This document shows positions 19,328 through 29,989 of a DNA stretch of 33,971 nt, piece by piece. The position numbers and the translations under genes are program-made. Position 1 is the first letter of the stretch; each line of letters starts with the position of its first letter. The notes under the pieces were generated by a model, which was given only the letters and a program-made list of their open reading frames with translations, was not told the origin of the DNA and did not search any database. The DNA is taken from assembly GCA_003427395.1 (NCBI GenBank), contig BFEA01000367.1, positions 637,587 to 671,557 of the forward strand, in the 5' to 3' direction. The DNA is from Chara braunii (taxonomy: Eukaryota; Streptophyta; Charophyceae; Charales; Characeae).

Positions 19328-19664
19328 GATGCAACCCTCCGCTTTCCAGTTGGGAGGCAGTGCTTTCTTCCTTCTGTCCGCTGTGGGTTAGTGCCCGTGC
19401 CCTATCTTTGCTTTCAGGTCTAGGGCCTTCTTGCTAAATGAGGGAAAGTTGTGCACGTTGATGTTTGCCTCACTCGCCAACTGATTCCTGAGTGGCATAG
19501 GAAGACATCTTTGGTAAGTGGTTAGCAAGACCTGGGGTTCATAGCGTACTCCAGACACAGATCAAACGCTCCACTATATCTGTTGCATCCCTAACTGACT
19601 TGAACGCTCTGTTGCTCAATGTCAGGATCACATCAGTGGCCTTTTGGGCCTCCTGAGGATCATG

Positions 19665-20835
19665 TCAATCGTCCACCAGCTTAAGGACGTCCTCCAGTTT
19701 CTGGTTGACTGCCCAAGCGCGGAAGTCATGACCGTATCCCTGTAGTTGCACTAGCCCGCTTAACCATCTTGATGTGCTCCCATCAAGGTAGGAGGCAGCC
19801 ACAAGCACTTCCTTGTGTGGCAAGGTCAACTTACACTTAACGTAGACTGGCACTGACCTCAACCATGTGTCAAGGTCTTCGCCCCTCTTATCCCCTGAGA
19901 AGGGTTTAGGTGAGGTGATGGTCGTCTTCGGAACCCACTGGCTTTGTCCCGGTACCTGCACCACTCCAGGCTGTGGACCCTGGGGTGCAGGCTGCTACAC
20001 TAGCTGCTGTTGGGGTTGTGTGCCCTGCGGCCGTGCTGGCTGAATACACTATCTTTACAGGAATCTGTACACTAGGACCTGCTGAGAACCCGCCTGTCAA
20101 AGGCATACCTAGGGAAGTGGTCTGGACTGATGTTGGAGCGACTACATATGGGGATACTCCAGTCACAGGTGGGACGAAAGGAGGAGGCTGTACCACAGGC
20201 CAGGCATCAAGCCCTGATGGTGATGGTGTTGCCTGAACTCGCCCGACCAACATGACTAGGCTCCTCTGAATGTCCTGTAAGAGAGTCGTTTGGTGGTCCT
20301 GCATTTCCACAACATCTAATAGGACTGTCGGCAGGGTCCTCACATCGTCATCCATATTTGTCAGGTTCATCTCCTCTAACTCACTAACATCCGCTTGTCT
20401 CCTTTGCATCCTTGCTCTTCTTCTGATAATTTTCTCTTTCTCTGCCTTTATCTCCCCTAAAGCCTGTTGTAGTTGTGCCTCGCGAGCAACCGCTCTCTGT
20501 ATGGCGACCTCCTCAGGAGTCAACACTAACTGCTGGCTTGCCATGACGCCAGCGGACTGACTCAGGGTCTGTGCAATCGTTGCCCCTACGGTCCCTGAGC
20601 TGCTAGCCTGGGAGCTCTGCTGCGCAGCAGTTGCCATGGCTGTTGAAGCAGCGGCTTCGCTTACAAATGCCCTGCTTGCCTCTGCGGCCCTAGTTCTCCA
20701 CTGCTGCTGTTATCTCTCCCTAAGCTGGCAGAACAGTAACCTGTCACTCTCGGGTCCTAATGCCACGTGGGCTATCTGGCGCCTTGCTGATCACAAGATC
20801 CTATCGTCCGGGTTAGGTACCTCCCTGTCGCTCAT
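19665..20835 (-). pseudogene. gag: Gag capsid part with N-terminal coiled coil
   Basis: The likely start is the ATG at 20,835, in phase with the frame that is open from 20,637. Two stops interrupt the first 42 codons: TGA at 20,793 after ...DDRIL, and TAA at 20,712 after ...QLRER. Residues corresponding to about 20,530-20,390 are rich in Glu, Lys, Arg and Gln and look like a coiled coil. From 19,964 a shifted frame encodes the capsid start (PKPFSGDKRGEDLDTWL and DGSTSRWL motifs typical of Ty3 gag), so a frameshift lies at about 19,906-19,964. Gag forms the particle. Confidence 0.85.
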
Positions 20836-22081
20836 AAGCTTACAGCACTATACACAATCTGCACTAGAACACTCTAGATGCCTACCGCAACATAGTGTAC
20901 AAACCAATTTCAAAATAAATAAATAATTAATTGGTGGCTATGTTAGAGTATACACAGTTCGGTCCAACAGGTAAGTTCAGATTCCTACAAACGAAGCTAT
21001 TTTTAGTTGACTAGTCCGCAAACAGGAAGCAGTTCTACCTATTCTATCTGTCAGATGTCAATGGCTGTACATCTAACTAATCAAAATAAAAATAGAATCA
21101 TTTGTGGACTGTTGGCAGAATGGAATTTGTCCCGAACTTATCACCTGGAATCTACCCCTCCCTCAGTTCTTCCTGATTGTCACTTGACGTCAGCGTTCTT
21201 GAGCAATCCAGATGGAGTGTGTGTCTAAAGGCGTGCACACGGCCCACCCCTGTGCCCCGAGTGTATTCTGAGTTGGCCAGCCTTGCACTATGTTTACCTT
21301 CGCGTGCAGCGAGCCTCACACCGACCGATTGGTTGATAAAGAGGCGTTTAAGGACGGCCCCCGAAGTCCTCAGGAATTATTTTACGTCGCAGATAGGACG
21401 GCGATCACAGCCAATGGAAGGTAACCCCGTCGGCGCTTATTTATAGACGCCCGGTACTCGTCTCCCCTGTACGGCTGGCCTGCCCCTCATCACCCATCTA
21501 TCAGCGCAGCGAGCAGAAAAAGGACAAAGCAGCAAAGCATGCGTGCTCTACTCCCGGTGGGTTGGCATGGTGACCATGACCCAGTGCTTCGTCCAGGGCC
21601 CTTCAGATAGCTCCGCCCTCTCCTTCCAGATGCTCCACGTGAACAATGCCGACTCTCAAGGTTGAGCGCACTCGACTCCTCACATGAGAGGACTCTCAAG
21701 ACAGAACACACATCCTCACGATAAGAAGTGTTGAAGAGGGTAGATAAGGTTAAGAGCAACGTACCTCAAAATAGCTGCCCCCAACCACAAATATTCTCAC
21801 GAGATGACCCGATGCCGATTGTGATGACCAATCACTTCTTCGGCACAACCAATATTACACCGCCATTCCACCTCAGCATCAATCGCACATCAAATAATTC
21901 TCATCACACTGCGAACACCCATATCTCCTCATAGCCTTCTTGGCGATCCCCTCTCCACATGGGTCGCCTGCTTGCCTTCACCCTCCTCACTACACACTCT
22001 CTACAGCCGCTCACCCAGCAGACCACATGCATGTACCGCATAGGCAGAAGACAAGCGCCAAATTAGCACAACGTACCACAA
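20836..22081 (-). other. 5' untranslated leader of the Ty3 element
   Basis: About 1.25 kb between the primer site and the gag start carries no coding motif on the minus strand. Long leaders are common in plant Ty3 elements. It may hold packaging and dimerisation signals, but none can be identified by eye. Confidence 0.7.
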
Positions 22082-22092
22082 CTCTGATACCA
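22082..22092 (-). promoter_or_regulatory. Primer binding site for initiator tRNA-Met
   Basis: On the minus strand TGGTATCAGAG lies three bases (ATT) inside the 5' LTR end. It is complementary to the 3' end of plant initiator tRNA-Met including CCA. Eleven bases match and the twelfth differs. It primes minus-strand cDNA synthesis. Confidence 0.9.
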
Positions 22093-22095
22093 AAT

Positions 22096-23041
22096 TGCAA
22101 GGAAAATGAGTGATAGCAAACTTCAGAAACCAAGCAGCATCATACACATGAGACCAGATTACTCATGACCTCGAACCAAAAGCAGAATTGCAACACGAGT
22201 TCCACCAAATAAGAGCACAGCAAAAGATCATAAGTGACAATGTTGGAATAGTCTCATAATCATCAAGAAAGAACCAATGTTGACATCCTATCCTGCGCCC
22301 TATGCCCAGACTACAAGTGGCAGATCCTATCTTGCCTATCTACGATGCCACTGGTGACGTCAACAACTCCCCGAAGTATGAGCAGATCTCAGACAATGCC
22401 GTTCGCCTCAAGCACCAGCTATTTCTCTCGTATCACTCACAACCTCGATCCCCCACTAACAGATGCCACGTGCACCCAAGGACCACCATGCGCCCCATCC
22501 AGCATAATGCAGCGCAACTCGACTATGGCTGCGTGCTCATCCAGCTCGTCCATGAGCGTGTGAGCGTGTGAGCGCTGGCTAGTGTTTAGCGCAGCAGCAC
22601 TTGCGCAGCATGCAGGCAGTGCCTGAATGCCAAATGCGAGGGCGGGCACTTACCTATATGGAAGTGACCTGCCTGCTGCGTGTGGCCTGGCTGCGCTGGG
22701 CCCCTGTCCAGAAGCTTCCGGTAGGCCCCGAGAGGCTGAGCCCCGGTCCAAACAAATCAGGCCCAAGGCCTGATTTGGTTGCCTATGCCCAACTGCCCGC
22801 AGCCTGTGTTCGACCCATATTGTGTATCTGGCCCAGGGCCTGCCTCGGTTACGTACAAAAAAGGCAGCCAGGGCCTGGGCGCTCTCAACCAACTAGCGCT
22901 GCGCAACTGCCTGAATTTCCCCAGTTGCGTGGTAGCCGAAAAATAGGCCTCCTGGCCTTGGTCGTGCTTGCCTTCACTTAGGGCGGCCGATAGTGCTGCT
23001 TACAGGGTCGAAAGGGGCTCATCGGGCCCTTATGCCTCGCA
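22096..23041 (-). repeat. 5' LTR of the Ty3 element
   Basis: This 946-bp copy matches 14,427-15,325 and has the same TG...CA termini in element orientation. It carries extra bases near 22,560-22,610 and 22,665-22,700 relative to the 3' LTR. A palindrome at about 22,756-22,778 (AATCAGGCC with GGCCTGATT) is intact here and lost in the other copy. It should contain the promoter, but no TATA box was identified with confidence. Confidence 0.93.
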
Positions 23042-23045
23042 ACAG
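23042..23045. repeat. Right target-site duplication ACAG
   Basis: These four bases directly follow the LTR end and repeat the four bases before the other LTR. Confidence 0.7.
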
Positions 23046-24470
23046 ACTGTCAAGGGAACAAAATCCACGAAGGTATGCTCCCCACAAAATACAAATCTGG
23101 TATCCCAAGTATCCCAGACAAGCAACGGAATTGCCACTCAAGTTAAACCACAAATTACCAATAAGGCTACTAGGGCTGTAAAGAGTATAGGGGAGCATGA
23201 CTCCCTGTGGGTCAACCTGGCAATACAAGGTAGTCAGAATGCCTGTGTGGCGACCACAATGACTACCTTACCCATCAACACTCAGGATTTACCGTTCATC
23301 ATCGCAACAAACAATGTCGAATTGACACTTGGAACACCATAAACTGTTCCGCCTTCCCTACCAGACAACAAGCTCTCTACCTACCTGGTGAACGGGGATC
23401 AATCGACACAACTTAAGGCAATCATCTCCCCGATCATTTCCCCGATCACAGGGGAGATTTTTTTTGTGTGTTTGCCACAACATACAAAGGCCAACAACAA
23501 AAATTCCTCCCTCATCAAATGCGATGATCAGCCCCCGCAGCGGGACAAACATAGTAACCACGCGGTCATCCCATACCACATCCTACTTAACGAATCAACG
23601 ATAACTTCGATAAGGACTGACACCCAATCATCAACTATAACTTCTGCAGTTGTGGACATAACAAACATTCCAGATGATGAATCAACCATTGATTTGACAG
23701 AGGACATGCCCAACCATCAACAGGACACAAAATCTGACCTAACAGAGCGGATCCCTAGGGATGCCTGGCAATGAAATGACTTCTCTCATAGCCCCCCCCA
23801 ATTCAGAACTGATCAGCAAAAGGAGAAAATTGAATTCAATGTTGGAAAATAACTTTGAAGACAAATATTTCTAAAACATGTATTGTCATCATAGCGGTTA
23901 GATTCAAAGAAGGAGCATGGGAGGTTGGTTTGTCAGAACCACCGGGAACCCTGTATGGAGACATAACCCTCCATGGTATCAGTACCCCCTTCCTCTCCAT
24001 CGCAAACCTAACAAGGGGGAAGGCGAGGGGTCTCTTGTAAGATATGAAATCCTGAAATGCATCAAGGATCTACTCCCACAGGGGTAGGGCTACTCTTACA
24101 CTAACATCGAAAACAAAGAGGACCGCCGAAAGGGATGTGTAACAAACCAAAGGATCTGATAGATCTCAAGTGGTTTGGAACCTCCTAATTAAAAAAAAAA
24201 TCCAGATTATGACAATCAAGGCGAGTAAATTCTAGTCTCAAGCTGATGTAGCCACCCTCTTAATAAGACTCCTCAAATCTAAGAACCTGTAGTCAGGGGA
24301 GTCCTTGACCAAGGGCCGTAGGAAAACCTCTAAATCCCTTCAATCCCCACGTAGAGCCTGCCACTGAGATGGATCTGTCTTCTAAAAGAGATTAGGGAAT
24401 GGAAGGTATCAGGCTAGTTGATGTGCTTTATAACAAAGACAAAAATTGGAAACTACTTAAAAGGGAATCG
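23046..24470 (+). pseudogene. LINE sequence after the Ty3 insertion, ORF1-ORF2 interval
   Basis: The interval holds several short plus-strand frames, for example 23,046-23,342 (Ser/Thr/Gln-rich) and 23,388-23,774. They lie in the position of a LINE ORF1 C-terminus or inter-ORF region. No domain can be named. The assignment rests on position between ORF1-like sequence and the endonuclease, after removing the Ty3 element. An A run occurs at about 24,190-24,200. Confidence 0.45.
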
Positions 24471-24473
24471 GAC

Positions 24474-25419
24474 CTCGACTTCGCTCACTGAACGTTAATG
24501 GTCTTGCCTCAACAAAACAATACAAGAAGCGCACAATCAATTCGAGGGTGTGGATGGTAAGGAATGGCCTGGTGTAATTTGCATTCAGGAAACCCACCTA
24601 ATGAACACAAACAACCACCACCACAGACATACAAGTTACAAGGCTTTTGCTAGGAGATAGGACTACATACAAGTTACAATGCTTTTGCTCCGAGACCAGG
24701 TTGTGCTGGAGTAGCCATATGGATCTCACCAGACTCCAAGATAGAGGTAGCACATTGGGATGCAGACAAACAAGATGGAAGATGGGTTTTCATCCTTGCC
24801 ATGCTAGAGCTATAAATAGTTTGCATAGTGTGTGCATATGGGCCCAATGAGGTAGGGGAGAGACAAGCACTCATGGACTCCATCACCCCTAACCTTCTTG
24901 TTGGGATCCCGATCATAATCGCTGGTGACTTCAATGCAGCCCCAGACCACCTCTTGGATCCGTGGAATATTCCTCATCCATGTTCACATTATGTAGTAAC
25001 AGTTGAGCTCATCATTGCGAATCTTTGTAGTACTCTTAATCTTTTTTTATTCTTTTAGACGCCTCAACCCTAACCTAAAGATATTCCCATGCTTTAGGAA
25101 TGGCTTATCAGGCAAAGCCTCCAAATCCAGAATTGATCTTATCCTTGTATCTGAAGATCTGCAAGGAGCACTTCAAACAACAAGAATCTTCCCTCGCAGC
25201 CCATTCCCGGGTTTGGATCACGCCATTTGCGCTGCAGTCTTTTCGTTTAGAAAAAATACAGACCAAGGAAAGGGTTACTATAGACTGAATACCTCTCACC
25301 TCAAGATGGACTGCTTCAAAGATTATCTTCATGATGTTTGGAAATTTTGGAGAGAGCAAAAAACTCGAATTAATAACGAAATTAATTGGTTAAAAAACAT
25401 TCTACTTTCTCGGTCGTAA
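24474..25419 (+). pseudogene. LINE ORF2 apurinic-type endonuclease domain
   Basis: The motifs of an APE-like endonuclease follow in order. LNVNGL is at 24,488-24,505, and CIQETHL has the catalytic Glu at 24,589-24,591. Then come AYGPNE near 24,832-24,850, AGDFNA near 24,921-24,938, KSRIDLILVSEDL near 25,118-25,157, and GLDHAI near 25,211-25,228 (the usual Ser of SDH replaced). The domain nicks target DNA so the 3' OH can prime reverse transcription. The motifs fall in different frames, showing several frameshifts, and a 38-bp duplication at 24,627-24,702 disrupts the first third. Confidence 0.85.
24627..24702. repeat. Two-copy duplication, about 38-bp unit
   Basis: ACATACAAGTTACAAGGCTT at 24,627 recurs as ACATACAAGTTACAATGCTT at 24,665. 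The second half of the unit has diverged. It lies inside the LINE endonuclease and breaks the frame. Confidence 0.65.
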
Positions 25420-25440
25420 ATAAAATGAATACTCCAAATT

Positions 25441-25512
25441 ACTTGCAGCACAAAGACATGTCATCTAATCCAACTTACTTGCAGCACAAAGACATGTCAT
25501 CTAATCCAACTT
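25441..25512. repeat. Two-copy tandem duplication, 36-bp unit
   Basis: A unit starting ACTTGCAGCACAAAGACATG occupies 25,441-25,476 and 25,477-25,512 with no visible mismatch, between the endonuclease and reverse transcriptase of the LINE. Thirty-six bases would keep the frame. Confidence 0.85.
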
Positions 25513-25620
25513 AATAAAATCCATGAACTACATCACAAAAAAAATGAATATGAGGATCAAGAAGTTCTTGCACCCTTAGCAGCTAAGATCTAGCATTTAG
25601 AAAACCAACTTCTAACCCAC

Positions 25621-27055
25621 ATGGAATCTAGGTGGCAAGGCCTGAGAATCAGATGCAAACTGCGGACCAATCAAATAAAAGGTGCAATGGACGCTAGGTA
25701 TTTTTCCATGGCAAGAGCAAGGACTGGCAGAACAATCATAGAAGCACTATATGATCAAAAAAATGAAGAACTTACCCTAGTGACCTCTACGACAACTACC
25801 ACCAAAATAGACAGAAGCTTCTACAAAGAACTACTTAATTCTCAAAATAGTGATATCCCACTAACCCAACGATTAGCAGAGGTAGAAGAATTCCTCTTGC
25901 CACTAAAGGAATACCTGGAACAACCCCTCGCCAAGGAAGAAATAATGAATGCACTATTACTCATGGAAGAGGAGAAAGCCCCAGACATAGACGAAGTACC
26001 TAAGGAATTTTGGGAATCGATGTGGGATTTTATCTCCCAAGACCTTATGGACTTCTACCACTTAGTTTGAACAGGAGGGGATATGGGGGAGATAGTGGGT
26101 GAAGGAGTACTAACCCTTCTATATAAAGGAGGGAAATGGGGGAGATAGTGGGTAAAGGAGTACTAACCCTTCTATATAAAAAAAGGGGATAAATTTAATA
26201 TAAAAATTTATCGTCCAGTCACGTTATTGATTGAGTATACATATTAGTAGCAAAAGCCCTGCCCATCACATTGGACAAAGTAATAGCTAAAACAATTCAT
26301 CCAAACCAAACAGGATTCATTACTGGTAGGAACAGATAAGAATATTTTATTGGTAAATAAACTAATTAAACTCTCGAGACAATCTAAACATAGTGCTGCA
26401 TACTTCTTCATTGATTTTAAGAAAGCTTATGATACGTGAACTGTTTCTTCCCGATAAATGTTTGGAAAAATTCAATTTCGGCCTAAGCTTTAGAAGATGG
26501 ATTGAAATCCTTCACAAAAATGTCACTATCAAGTCATGGCAAATGGGAATGTGGCACCACCTATACATTGCTCTGTTAGACAGGGAGACCCCAATCGCGC
26601 CTTATCTCTTTGTTATAGTTATGGAAGCCCTAACCGCTAATCTTCACACACATAAAGATTTAAAGAAAATTCAATTATCCAATATCCCACAAGAAGCAAT
26701 TCCAGTCTGCTCCCTTTTCGCAGATGACCTATCCTTAATAGTGGAGGCATCACAGGAGAACCTGGCTGCCATCAAGCAATTGATGGACAGGTTCTGCAAA
26801 CTTTCAGACATAAAAGTAAATTGGGGAAGTAAAACACAAGGATGGTGGATCCACCATCAAGGTGTCAGACCTCCAGAACATCCAAGGATTAAATGGCTCC
26901 CTAAGGAATCACCAGTGAGAGTCCTTAGGATATCACTCTCGTCTGAAGGGAAACGTACAACTAACAATGATTGGATCATTCAGCAAGCTCAAATCAAATT
27001 TGATCTATGGAAAAACATGCATGCCTCCTTATTCAGCCGTGTATTTGGTTATTAA
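25621..27055 (+). pseudogene. LINE ORF2 reverse transcriptase
   Basis: The frame 25,621-26,070 carries the region before the palm, ending with EEEKAPDIDEVPKEFW, the start of a non-LTR reverse transcriptase. After a duplicated stretch, IKIYRPVTLL-type codons follow near 26,195-26,225, then FFIDFKKAYD near 26,405-26,435 (motif A). The frame 26,393-27,055 holds the catalytic FADDLSLIVE, with FADD at 26,717-26,728. The domain copies LINE RNA at the nicked target. Stops and frameshifts occur between 26,070 and 26,440, so the protein is broken although the catalytic aspartates are kept. Confidence 0.88.
26085..26190. repeat. Two-copy tandem duplication, 53-bp unit
   Basis: A block starting GGGGGAGATAGTGGGT and ending near TTCTATATAAA spans 26,085-26,137 and recurs at 26,138-26,190 with very few changes. 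It is in the reverse transcriptase and shifts the frame, because 53 is not a multiple of three. Confidence 0.8.
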
Positions 27056-28960
27056 CAATGTCATTCTAGCATCCATATGGTACAAATCTGCCATCTGGGC
27101 TCTCGACAACGCGGCCCTCAAGGCCTTCAGGCAACAAGTAAGGGCCTTCTTATGGAGAGGCAACCACAAATACAAAAATGTCATTAGTAGAGTTGCATGG
27201 CAATCAATCATTCAGCCCAAGAGCAGGGGTGGGCTGGGAGTCATCGACCCCTCCATCCAAGCATCAGCCTTATTTATCCAATGGATTAAAAAACTACTCT
27301 TCAACCCTAATCACCCTGGAGTGTTATGGCATGGGAGCAAATCAAAAGATTAGCCCCAAACACCACTGATGACATTTATCCCGTCACATGGCTGGAAAAT
27401 CGGGACTGGCCTCAACCTAATGGTAGAATCAATGATTCTACATATATCATCCACCGAGAAAGGAAAAATGCTAGAGATGACCTTCAAAAGGACCCCTTTT
27501 GGATCACTATTCTTAAAACTTGGAGAAAACTCCCCATCACTGATAAACCATCACCCAAAAGGTGGGAAGAGGTCAATCAACCACCACATTTTAACAACCC
27601 ATGCATTAGAGATTCACAAAGATACGTCCTTAACTGTAAGGCTTCCCCCTGGAGAGGTTGGGTTAAAAGAGGTATAATCAGGGTCAAGGATAATCTGGAA
27701 TCCTGGGGAACTAGACTGGATAACAATAGAATATCTTCAAAGCAAACCTCGATATTGTCACCACACAAATTTAGCACTAGAAAAAATGGTGGACCTTATC
27801 CCTCTAGAGTGGGTCAGGATACTCAAAAAAGGTCCTAAGCTGTTGGACGGCGACTAGGTGGCCATCAAAGATGATTAAGACCAGATTGGGAATATCCTGG
27901 AAGCACATCCAAATGAAGAAACCCTGATAGCCCTCTTTGATATGACGGAAGAGAACCTAGCCATTCGCAATCACCAGACCCAGGCCAGATAGGTAAATAA
28001 AGACCAAATCTTCAGAATTAGAGTACTGAAAAAAGTCAACCTCATGTCTTGCGTTCAGACCTTTGACCCCTATTGAAAACCTGGCTCTAGACCCAGGAAA
28101 CTGGGTCTGGAGCACTCCAGGGGGTAAGGGACGGAATTACAACAGATCCCTGCACACGTTGACAGTCAAATCGACATATCGCATGCTTCGCCCAAGACGG
28201 AACTCGAAAGATAGTCTCAGATCGCTGGATGAAACACCTAAACATAAACAGGGATGAGCTGCAACACATCAAATGGTTCAGAACAGTGAAATCCAAAACC
28301 AGCCAAAGTTGCTTCATTACAATGGCATATGGACCATCGATGCCTCCCCACGAACGAATGGCTTATATTGGAATGGCAACACATCGCTTTTCCCTGGTGT
28401 AAGTTCTGCAAAACTGCATTTCCCAGTAGGACCATCCTTGAATATCAAACACATATTCCTTCAATGCCCTGGGGCAATCTGGCTCTGGAGGTGGTGGGCC
28501 AGAATCTGGGACCAGCTAGAAACAGTCAATCATTGGCCATGGGGTTGGAAACCAATTTTAATGGAAACCTGGCAAAACTCCCCAGTTGATGAATTTACCT
28601 AGGAAGAGTTGTGTTATGGGCCATATGGACCAGAAGGTGGACCTATGAGATGGAAGGTGGAAGACTGGATGGCCCGGAGTTCACTGACTCAATCAAACAA
28701 CAAATTCAAACAGATATATCAGCAAAATGGGAACACACTAAGGAAAAAATCAAATATTTATCTTTAAAGCCAGAAACCTTAACTCACATTCAAAGTTTCA
28801 GCTGTTGGTGGTCGTGGGGTACTCGGAGAGGCAGATTGGGGAAGGTATTATGGAATGGATATAATAGAGAACGGAGAACAGCTCAGCAGAGATTACCGTC
28901 TGGTGTTCAACGACTGGACCACAACGGATTCTCATATCCCCCTCAGCCCCATGTCTGAAT
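27056..28960 (+). pseudogene. LINE ORF2 thumb and C-terminal zinc-binding part
   Basis: The thumb and connector follow in several frames (26,967-27,353, then 27,326-27,838), including FLWRGNHK, WQSIIQPKSRGGLGV and SPWRGWVKRGI, features of plant LINE proteins. A zinc-binding module of the zf-RVT type lies at 28,398-28,467. It has CKFC at 28,398-28,409 and an H-X4-C at 28,450-28,467 (HIFLQCPGAIWLW), with a 1-base frameshift between the halves. Similarity to the older copy at 4.9-7.1 kb supports the extent. The 3' end near 28,960 is set where similarity and frames end; no poly-A tail was identified. Confidence 0.78.
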
Positions 28961-29282
28961 TTCCGGATCCCTCCCCCCCCCCATCTGCCTTTGTTCCTAT
29001 CTCATGGTATGGTCATGATATCTGAAAATCCCCACATGATGCAGCTCCTGACTAGGCAACAAAGTCATATCTAGCGCCCTCATCAAGGGTGAAGAAGTCT
29101 ATATGAGAATAGCCCATACCATATCTCACTCCACAGCGTGCACAGTCTTTTAAGGGTGGGCTAAATACTAAGCTGAGCCATTTTTGGGAATTGATGCTTC
29201 AAGAACGGCAGGTTAATTCTAGCGGCCTTTTGGGTAAGAATGGGCACCAACAGGGGTGATGACATAGTAAAGACTACAGCTC
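28961..29282. other. LINE 3' flank or intergenic stretch
   Basis: A C run at about 28,972-28,981 is followed by unremarkable sequence. This may include the LINE 3' untranslated region, but there is no poly-A or repeat boundary to show where it stops. Confidence 0.35.
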
Positions 29283-29295
29283 TAACAAAAGGGGG

Positions 29296-29366
29296 GGTTA
29301 GCATCACCACCACCGCCACCACCACCATCATGATCACCACCATCATCATCATCATCAGTAAGCTGA
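29296..29366. repeat. CAC/ATC trinucleotide repeat
   Basis: An imperfect run of CAC, CGC and ATC triplets (CACCACCACC then CATCATCATC) gives Asp/His-rich or Met/Val-rich translations on the two strands. These are artefacts of the repeat, not protein evidence. Confidence 0.8.
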
Positions 29367-29370
29367 TCAT

Positions 29371-29510
29371 CATCAGTATCTCCATCATCATTGGTAGTGT
29401 TTGCATCCTCACCTGTAGTATCATATGGGACACTGGCCCTCATCAGTATCTCCATCATCATTGGTAGAGTTTGCATCTTCACCTGTAGCATCATATGGGA
29501 CGCTGGGCCT
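29371..29510. repeat. Two-copy tandem duplication, 70-bp unit
   Basis: CATCAGTATCTCCATCATCA starts at 29,371 and again at 29,441. The two 70-base units differ at a handful of positions (such as TGTAGTATC versus TGTAGCATC). The unit begins with the triplet-repeat motif, suggesting it arose from the neighbouring repeat. Confidence 0.82.
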
Positions 29511-29748
29511 GGTTCCCAGCATGTGCTGATGTATCATCTCAACATTGTATCTCAGGGGACGCTGGACCCGCTTTCCAAAAAAAAAAAAGAACCTGACCCT
29601 GAAAGGAAAAGATGAAGGGTCAAGCATCTGGGATTTTCGGGGCACAAGGGTGGAGATTTTCCTAAGCCCCTAAAGGGTCGCGTGTTACCACCAGGCAAAG
29701 AATCATGATCAGATTTGGGAGAGCAGGCGCGGGCTCTCCTATAAAACT

Positions 29749-29988
29749 TTGAAAGATTTCTCATCGTATGGCTCAAGGTGCCAAAAGGCAGCAGTTATCA
29801 CAAGTTCGCTGCATAGAATCCACAGCAACACACTGGACACATGTGACACTGAGCTAGCACTCCTCACATTCAAACGACAACTACAACTGCAAGACTATCC
29901 TGACGTGATGTTCAATAGTGGACTCGCGAACTTTGTCCACAAGCACGCCCAAGAGTGGCGCTATCTCCAGAGAAAGCTGAGATGGTAA
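29749..29988 (+). pseudogene. Fragment resembling a retroelement RT C-terminus, tentative
   Basis: A 79-residue open frame contains AAVITSSLHRIHSNTLD, then a Lys/Gln-rich helix and QDYPDVMFNSGL. This pattern resembles the helical segment after the reverse transcriptase of Penelope-like and some other elements (HR...F...L...GYP...). There is no RT or GIY-YIG motif nearby. The frame is the most protein-like in this part of the window, but the family call is a memory-based impression. Confidence 0.25.
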
Positions 29989-29989
29989 G

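Larger units (their letters stand above)
14427..23041 (-). mobile_element. Ty3-type LTR retrotransposon, complete structure, inactive
   Basis: This 8,615-bp element has LTRs of 899 and 946 bp, a primer site matching initiator tRNA-Met, a polypurine tract, and gag, protease remnant, reverse transcriptase, RNase H, integrase and a chromodomain-like tail in the order typical of Ty3. All coding is on the minus strand, so the 5' LTR is at the right. At least eight stop codons and several frameshifts break the polyprotein. About 15 mismatches in the first 240 aligned LTR bases, counted by eye, indicate an old insertion. It splits a LINE and is flanked by a 4-bp duplication. Confidence 0.95.

Noticed and set aside
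14427-23041. An endogenous virus with an envelope gene
   Set aside because: No frame between integrase and the 3' LTR could encode an envelope; only the chromodomain-like tail and the polypurine tract lie there.
29161-29494. Acidic or Met/Val-rich open frames
   Set aside because: They are translations of the CAC/ATC triplet repeat and its 70-bp duplication.
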